A program made the translations under genes and the position numbers. The notes below the pieces were generated by a model that did no database searches, was not told the origin of the DNA, and saw only the letters and a list, made by a program, of their open reading frames with translations. Of a stretch of 64,000 bases of DNA, positions 57,827 through 64,000 are shown piece after piece. The number at the start of each line of letters is the position of its first letter. The stretch's first letter is position 1. The DNA is from Thozetella sp. PMI_491 (Eukaryota > Ascomycota > Sordariomycetes > Chaetosphaeriales > Chaetosphaeriaceae), in assembly GCA_021432635.1 (NCBI GenBank), contig MU270017.1, positions 1,242,566-1,306,565 on the forward strand, written 5' to 3'.

Positions 57827-60372
57827 TTATACCTGGTGCGATAGTCAGCGGATGAACTTGGATAAGGACAGCACATACTTACGTCAGAGCAGGTGCTCTT
57901 GCACTGGCTCCACCTCCGGGAGCACCGATAGCAAAACTCGGTCTTACAGTCCCTGCAAGTCATGTGCAGACAGCCCGAGGTCTTCTCGACAAGATGGTGA
58001 CAGCCTGGGCAAGTCTTCCACCCTTTCTGCTTCGCAAGATTTTTCACTGCCTCCGTGTCTTTGTCCTGCTCGCAAAACGATCCAGGGTGTGCCTCCCCCT
58101 TGCAGTGTCGACATGTCAGCTGTGAGCACTCTTCGCATTCAGCAATGTCGCCTTTCACTCTAGAAGGATGGATGAAGGCTGCGCAGCGACGTTGGTGGCA
58201 ATAGACCGGATTCGTCGTCCGCAGCTCGGCGAGGAGATCCTCGTATCTCTTCTTCAGAGCTCGGGGCAAGGAGGTACAGAGCCTCACTGGTACGTCCTTC
58301 CCGCAGCATTGAAAAGGTTCTCGTGATTTTAGTTTGACGCGAAAGCCAGCTTCGGCGCAAGCATCACAATAGCCATGCTCACATCCACGTATGAGCTCAT
58401 CCTTGTGGGACTCTTTCCCGCACACAATGCATTCTGCCACATTCGCTGCTTTCCAAGCCCCCCAGGATTCTTCCTCGGACCTTATCTGCGCGTCGATGGA
58501 AGCCTGGAGTTCCCTGGCAGTGGCAAAATCGTTGTCATACCAGAAATTCCTGCCGTTGGTGGCCCTTGCTAGGTTCCCACGCGTGTTCCAAGCATCCATC
58601 CGGCGGCTGCTGGCTGTCGCATAGCTCTCATAACCTGGCCCGGCCGAATCAAGATAGCTATGCACGTTTGCAATATTGTTAGACATTCGGCTCCAAAAGG
58701 CTTCATCTCCGTAGCTCCCGGCCCTGGCTTCGGCCTCCGCCAGCGTGCGGGCCAATAACTCATCTGCATCGGTGTCTTGTTGTCTCTGTCGTCGAGTTCC
58801 GCTGTGCCATTGGTCTCTGAAATTGGCGTTCATGTTGGGCTTCGGGTGACGCGAGTTTTCTTTGCGAGTTGTACTCATATATGGCCTCCTTTCTCGTTCC
58901 AATAAGACTGCGGTCGATGCTGGGGCCGAGGTGTTGCTAGCGTATGGTCGTCTCTCACGCTCGTAAGGTGATTTGAATATCGTTTCATCAAATCGACTGG
59001 TATCAGCAGACGACGTTTCATCTCTCCAGGGTATGGATTCGTTCAGCCGGATAGCATAAGGACGTGAGCGTCGCTCCTCAGACAAGCGCCGGGGTATCGG
59101 CCAAGTGCGAGGGTTCTCACGATCCTCGTCAGCGTGAACAGACGGTGCCGCTGCTTGATGCTGAGATCGGACGTAATAGCGGTTTCCGTGGGAATCAACC
59201 CAGTCCCATGCAGGAGTGTATGTATGAGATGCACTGGGTAAGGATGCATTCCCCAGGGAAGGATGGTCGTGGGGGTAGTCAGGAGTACTCGGACCTCGTG
59301 GCTGAGGCGGATCACTCCGTCCCTCGTGCACTGATTTAAAGCTCCAACTTGGCTTGAAGGGGTCGAAGGAGGTACCAGCACGACGGCTTGTTAGAGATGA
59401 AATCGGGGCGGAAGATTCTGCTGTATTCGAGGAAGAAGTAGATCTTATCTCCTCTGCTTCTGAGTCCTCAGGCACATTACCCACCGGCACTGGGGCAACT
59501 GCGACACCCGAGTTTGCTACTGAGCTCGAGGAAGAGGTCCCGGGACTTCTGCCTCCGGACATAAGAGCCTGGTTTTGCAAATCGGGCGACGGACTGCCTT
59601 GGTGGTTTATCCCTGAGGCGTTCCTCAAAGTCGACCGTTCATAGCTTCGGGAACGTCTCAAGTGGTTAGCAGGATCACCCGAGCTGCGATCTCTAGGATT
59701 ATAGGCATCACTTTGATATTTCCTAGTTTGCAACGTATTCGATGACACCCTTTGAGGCGGAGATGTTGGTTGTCCTGAGTAAGCTGTAGATACGGATGAC
59801 CTTTCGTCCGACTGAATGGATGGACCAACTGCCTTCGCCTTTGTGAGTGCCGGCGCCGACCTGTGGAGGCTCTTTTGCGACGCTGGGAGATCTCTCCATG
59901 TTTCGGTAACCTCATTTGATTCTGAGGCAGAGCTTAGATGAGCCTGGTCCCATGCTGAAGAAGCCCAGTTAGAAGGACCTGCCTGGATGGCGTGCTCAGG
60001 CATCACATAGTGTCCTGTAAAGGGGTTCAGGAAAGGCTCATCGTCACCAGACCTATCATGCACATATCTGCGAGAGTCTCTCCACAGTGGTGATTCTGTA
60101 CGAAAGGTTGATGCAGCGCCTGGAGCGTAGCTATCTGTAGAGCCAATTATACGGCTGATGTCGCTGTCGTTGGCTGCCGAAGTGATCGCGCTGCGCAGCT
60201 CGTAACACAGCTTCAATTCACTTTCCGCCTCGCTGGAGACATCGACATCATTCAATGACTGCTTCTCCTTCCCTTTTCCTTTCTCCCTCTCTATCCGGGT
60301 CACGTTGTTGGCGAGGAGGTCGGCATAGGTAGACAAGGCTGCCACCAAGACACTTCTTCTTGCGTCTGCCAT
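57827..60372 (-). CDS. RBR (RING-IBR-RING) E3 ubiquitin ligase, 831 aa
   Basis: RBR ligases take ubiquitin from E2 onto a catalytic Cys in RING2 and then onto substrate. The exon 57883-60372 begins MADARRSVLVAAL and has a long, Ser/Arg-rich disordered region (about 60-620) with a repeated ERERRPYAS/ERERRPYMS motif. RING1 (CIVCGKESHKDEL ... CEHGYCDAC, from about residue 646), the IBR (HQRRCAAFI ... CEECSQLTCRHC) and RING2 (CPGCHHLVEKTSGCLHMTC, from about 786) follow. The Cys in SGCLHMTC is the likely catalytic one. A 50-nt intron (57833-57882, GTAAGT, CTGAC branch, CCAG) would end the protein two codons later at 57827. If it is retained, the frame stays open to 57727 (881 aa). Confidence 0.9.
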
Positions 60373-60746
60373 CGAGGCATTTAGGCGGAACAGTAGGATA
60401 GTCCAATCATTTGGAAATTACAATTGTGCGTGAGGAGCTTTGGGGCCATGGCAATACCTGAGATAATATGCAACTTAGTTCGGCAAGCCTGCTCGAGATG
60501 AGGCATCCCGTGCCCGGCTAAGGTGGGCAGGGCTCACGGCGGGCCCCAAAACTGCACCTTTTCGCCTGGCAGGCGGATAGAAACTCTATAGGTCATTCCA
60601 GAAAGCCCAAAAGCCTCATTTCTTCTTCTTTGTACCTCCCCAAAGAGCACTTTTACCAGGCTAGAATTATTAATATGAACTGTTGGAGATGCTTGACTGT
60701 GGCTTTATGCCGGAGTGTTACAGCCTAAGGGCCTAGTCAATGGTGA
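60373..60746. other. Intergenic region between RBR ligase and lactonase-like gene
   Basis: About 370 nt: the RBR promoter and the 3' flank of the lactonase-like gene. Nothing specific is seen. Confidence 0.5.
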
Positions 60747-61974
60747 TCAGACCCCGAGTCGCATCATCCATAGTCTCTTTCCTGAGCAGAGGAAGAACTC
60801 ATGGGATCTCCCGAAGGTAAAGGAGGTTACGCCTCCTTTGCCCCATAACGGGTTAGCCAATGCACCTGAAGCAACGGCTGACTGAGAGAAAAGGCTGACG
60901 TACCGGGCACTTCAAAGACGCCTAAGAGCAACCCTGCGGGGCTCCATATCTCCAGACCGCCACTGCATCCAACATACACATGTCCCTTCTCGTCACATCG
61001 GATCCCCATTGGAACACCACTGATCGGGTATGAAAAAAGCCGTTTGTTCGCCAGGACTGGATTGGTTTCGGCACCAATGATATCGAACACGTATACCGCC
61101 GCAGCACTATATCAACTTTGTCAACCTAAGATGGCCCGTGTGGGCTCTTAGTATGCCTGCTACTAGGAGACAAGGCTTACCCGGGGGAGGTCTTCCCAGA
61201 TTCACCAAGGTGGTCATCGGCAGTCGTGAGGTACAGCCTGCGCTCGTCAGGGCTGAGAGCGATGCCAAACGGTCGACTAAAGTCAGCTGATACAGCCCTG
61301 AGCTCGCAACTGTCCGGCTGGAAGTGGTATACATGCGGTGGTAACTGTGGCCTGGGGCGGAACTCCTGCTCAAACCCGGCTGGCCAATCAGTGAACCACA
61401 TTGATCCGTCTTTGGCTACAGCCACATTCTGAACTGAGTCGAAGTCCCTACCAAAGTAATTCGTCACTACGGGGGTAGGAGGCTGCCCAATATTCATGTG
61501 AAATATGCCACCGGTGCCAGCGGTGGCATTTCCTTGGGCACAGAAGAGAACGCCCCGCTTGAAATCCGCCCCTCCAGCCGGCATCGGCATATTCGGAGGA
61601 GGTCGAAGTTTGAGCCACTCGGCGGCGATTATCTTCGCGGATGCATCTCTTGACAACTTGACTTTGGAGATCAGGATGACAGGCAGCTGCGAGGTGCTGG
61701 TGGACTCGAGGAGACTCGAGGTGGTATACAGTTCATCGGGCCCATCGAGATAGACACAACTTCCGTAGAAGAAGGGGTTCTTGGATGTCTCCAAAGACGA
61801 AAGCAAGATAGAGAAGTGGACATCTGGCTCGGATCCTATTATTCCTCTTAAGTCGTCATGATATATAGCGACTGAGATCTCTTCAGCGGAGGCAGGCTTG
61901 GCCGGTCTGGAAGGCGGTAAGCGGGTGGTCAACAGGCAGGTGTGTCCTGTGCCAGGTCTCTTTGCAGACGCCAA
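60747..61974 (-). CDS. SMP-30/gluconolactonase-like beta-propeller protein, 5' end unresolved
   Basis: Six-bladed propeller of the SMP-30/gluconolaconase/LRE group (fungal lactonases such as DRP35-like). Exons I can support: 61181 to about 61974, 60904-61106 and 60747-60865. The first starts after a probable AG acceptor, so at least one upstream exon is missing. Family landmarks are FFYGSCVYLDGPDELYTTS, then FDSVQNVAVAKDGSMWFTD, RPFGIALSPDERRLYLTT, MGIRCDEKGHVYVG, GLEIWSPAGLLLGVFEVP and the C-terminal SFTFGRSHEFFLCSGKRLWMM. The positions normally occupied by metal ligands (Glu of HEG/HEA, Asn-Asp of PND, Asn of PNG, Asp of VTD) appear as Tyr/Gly, Gln-Asn, Phe and Thr. The intron 60866-60903 is only 38 nt, yet splicing it restores the family C-terminus. 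Confidence 0.7.
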
Positions 61975-62694
61975 CTAGCCCACGAAGTGAGTTTGTGAAT
62001 CAGAAAGGCATACCTGGACCTCGATTTCTGAACGCTAAGCTGGCGCCGATCAACTATCTTGGTACCGAGTAAGACGTTTGCTACGCTCGCTGGGACCTGG
62101 CTTCAAACCGTTACTTGACACTGGCTCTCGACAATGCCGGAATTTACTGTTGCCGCCATGGCGTACGATATAGGTAGACGTCGCTGTTGGAAACGAGACT
62201 TCGAGAAAGAGCCACGAAGCTTGTGGTAAGCGGAGACCTGTAGGGTGTGGTCGATGCGCTGAATATGGCAATTGCGACAGGTGCGGAGGAAAAGCGGGGG
62301 CCCAGCCGCCCCAGAAGACCTCTGAATAGGAGACATGGGTACCGTTCCATGCGCTGTAGCGCGTCTATGCCATTAACTCAGCACAGATTCCTATTCGTTA
62401 GGCTCGTCTTGACCTTCAAGATAGTTTATCGGTTAGGAGAACCCGTCGGGCTTACGCGAAAGAGCTATATCTCCATCCGACGAAGCATGAGGTGTTCTGT
62501 ATAATTGTTGTTCTTCGGACGAAGAACGCTAAATCCGGCCCGCTTGCTAGGACGTATGTATCGACTTCAGCAGCGACTCGGGAATAGAGCGCTCCTCCGA
62601 TACACCGTGATATATATATACCTACGTAGTAGGAAGCTGGGTATAAGCTCCTCTGAGGCGCAGACATAGAGACACAGAAGCCGACGTAGGAAAA
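61975..62694. other. Intergenic region with possible 5' exon of lactonase-like gene
   Basis: On the minus strand a CCAG/GTATGC donor near 62012 faces the CTAG acceptor before 61975, so an upstream exon probably lies around 62013-62100. Its frame and start could not be settled. The right half is the SDR promoter. Confidence 0.4.
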
Positions 62695-63559
62695 ATGGCC
62701 ATCATCCTCATCACTGGAGGCAGTAGGGGCATCGGCCTTGCTATCGCTCAGGTAGCGGCCGCTCGTCTGACTGGCTCAACCATTATCATTGGTTGCCGTT
62801 CCCTCGAGGCAGGCGAGCAAGCGGTTCGTGACCTGAAAGCGCTTGTGGCCGATGCCGACTATGACGTCGTGCCTATCGATATCGAGGACGATGCTAGCAT
62901 TCTCCTGGCAGCTCAGGCAGTAGAGAAGAAGTATAAAAAGCTAGACGGTGAGCTCCGGGAGAGGTGTCCACTGCATCAACCAGCACCACGGCCTAACCGA
63001 GCCCAGTATTGGTGAACAATGCCGCCTCAGTCCAGCTGCCTAGCGGCCAGGACCTCGCTGCGAAGAGAGCTAGCGCCAACGCCGTTTATAACAACTGCAT
63101 TACATCAACGGCTATGGTAACGGATGCGTTCCTGCATCTACTCCGCCAGAGCGAGTTCCCGAGGGTGATTATGAACTCCAGCGCTCGAGGGAGCATGGGC
63201 CGGACTGCAGCTGGCGAGGTGAGAACAGACAGACCAAAGGCGCTCGCGACCGCGCTGACACAGCTTTCAAGCTTCCTAGAGTGGCATTAGTGGACTATTG
63301 CATCGCCAAGGCTGGCGTCAACATGCTGACTCTACACCTGCACATCGCCGAGCAGGCGCGGCCACAAGACGAGCGCGTCGTATTCTGGGCGATTAGTCCG
63401 GGGCACACGAAGACAGCATTCAACAATTTCAGAGGGGTGAAGGAACCGACAGACGCTGCGGAGGCTATTATCAGGCTGCTGGAGTCGGGAAAAGGAGCCA
63501 TAGCGTCGGGGACATTCTGGGAGTTCGAGCAGGGCGAGTTCCGAGCTGTTCCATGGTGA
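62695..63559 (+). CDS. Short-chain dehydrogenase/reductase (SDR), 250 aa, three exons
   Basis: Classical SDR using NAD(P)(H). Exons: 62695-62947, 63007-63218 and 63272-63559; total 753 nt. The second intron uses an AAG acceptor after a GCTGAC branch site, giving AAGELPRVALVDYCIAKAG. Cofactor loop TGGSRGIG near the N-terminus, NNAA (the NNAG equivalent), the catalytic Ser region VIMNSSARGS, and YCIAK (YxxxK). The C-terminal ISPGHTKTAFNN matches the PG motif. Length is typical. The Arg after Ser in the cofactor loop and CRS after the second beta strand favour NADPH. Related fungal proteins resemble carbonyl/C-factor-type reductases; substrate unknown. Confidence 0.9.
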
Positions 63560-63755
63560 GGAGGCGTAGGGACACTGTCTGGCACCTCAACAGTCACTCC
63601 ACGGCGTTCATGGAAGTCGGATCGCAAGGGGGGTAGGAGCCAAGGTGCGCGGCAAAAAATACAATGTTTTGCCATTAGCCGCCGTCTATATGTACACAGG
63701 ACCTGTATCCATGATGCATCGCGTCTCCTGGGTCCCAATCATACACGCCAGCTGC

Positions 63756-64000
63756 TCAGTGTTTCGCCTTCTTCTCTTCCGTCTCTGATTGTTCGAGGAA
63801 TTTCCTGTCACTGGTCAGATGCCACGTCGTGACGGGGGGGGGGGGGCAGAGGCACGGGGTTCTGCCTACTTGATGAAGTCGGCCTCGTCGGAGCTCGAGG
63901 CGTTGATCGGGGGGAGGTTGCCAGCAGCGGGGGTCTTCTTGCCGCCCGAGAAGGCATAGGCAGAGCCGAAGAAGGTGGTCAGGGTGGCAATCGCAAGCTA
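63756..64000 (-). CDS. ATP19: ATP synthase subunit k, partial (5' end outside window)
   Basis: Small inner-membrane subunit linked to dimerisation of mitochondrial F1Fo-ATP synthase. The visible part is exon 63870-64000 (LAIATLTTFFGSAYAFSGG, the single membrane helix, then PPINASSSDEADFIK) and the last exon 63756-63804 (KFLEQSETEEKKAKH). They are joined by a 65-nt intron (GTAGGC ... GACAG) that splits a Lys codon. The motif PPINASSSDE is characteristic of fungal subunit k. The intron contains a 13-nt G/C homopolymer. The N-terminus is beyond the window edge. Confidence 0.85.
   Translation of the reverse strand, partial: ACDCHPDHLLRLCLCLLGRQEDPRCWQPPPDQRLELRRGRLHQVGRTPCLCPPPPVTTWHLTSDRKFLEQSETEEKKAKH
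63834..63846 (+). repeat. G13 homopolymer within ATP19 intron
   Basis: A run of about thirteen G (C on the coding strand) inside the intron of the ATP synthase subunit k gene. Its exact length may be unreliable in the assembly. Confidence 0.7.

Noticed and set aside
1-64000. CRISPR arrays, bacterial operons, rRNA or tRNA genes
   Set aside because: Nothing of the kind was seen; gene structure is eukaryotic throughout.

Overview
The window looks like nuclear DNA of a filamentous ascomycete (Pezizomycotina, probably Sordariomycetes). Genes have short GT-AG introns (about 40-130 nt) with CTRAC-type branch sites. The gene set is fungal: a highly reducing polyketide synthase (HR-PKS), VPS36, a BEM1-type scaffold, THP3/SAC3, ATP synthase subunit k, and a CENP-B-like protein. 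Exon boundaries were worked out by hand from splice signals, reading phase and family motifs. Where they are given as exact, the spliced length is a multiple of three.

Left third (0.9-24.7 kb), accessory. It holds a small Ser/Thr-rich protein, a maltose/nodulation-type O-acetyltransferase, a class II aldolase with a mitochondrial-like presequence, a 17-exon ABCB-type full ABC transporter, an FSH1-family serine hydrolase, and, divergent from the hydrolase, a seven-exon HR-PKS with the order KS-AT-DH-(no MT)-ER-KR-ACP and no release domain. A CipA-like NmrA/isoflavone-reductase-type oxidoreductase and a ZZ zinc-finger protein follow. The PKS, a LovG-like hydrolase, an exporter and an acyl-modifying enzyme fit a biosynthetic cluster for a reduced, methyl-branch-free polyketide. 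No pathway-specific transcription factor was seen.

Middle (25.6-32.5 kb), housekeeping. It carries thymidylate synthase with a pair of MBF-type CGCG elements in its promoter, a domesticated pogo/CENP-B-type DNA-binding protein, and the BEM1/Scd2 polarity scaffold (SH3-SH3-PX-PB1).

Gene-poor stretch (32.5-46.5 kb). It has homopolymer runs, a 7-bp minisatellite, a GTAC-rich repeat, a truncated peroxiredoxin pseudogene, a likely LTR fossil, and two pairs of diverged dispersed repeats whose core differences are mostly transitions, as repeat-induced point mutation (RIP) would leave. Two small open frames may be genes.

Right third (46.5-64 kb), housekeeping. It has THP3-like SAC3/GANP, VPS36 (ESCRT-II), a conserved fungal protein of unknown function, an S9 peptidase (DPP5-like), an RBR E3 ligase, an SMP-30/lactonase-like protein whose usual metal ligands look replaced, a short-chain dehydrogenase, and the 3' part of ATP synthase subunit k (ATP19) cut by the window edge.
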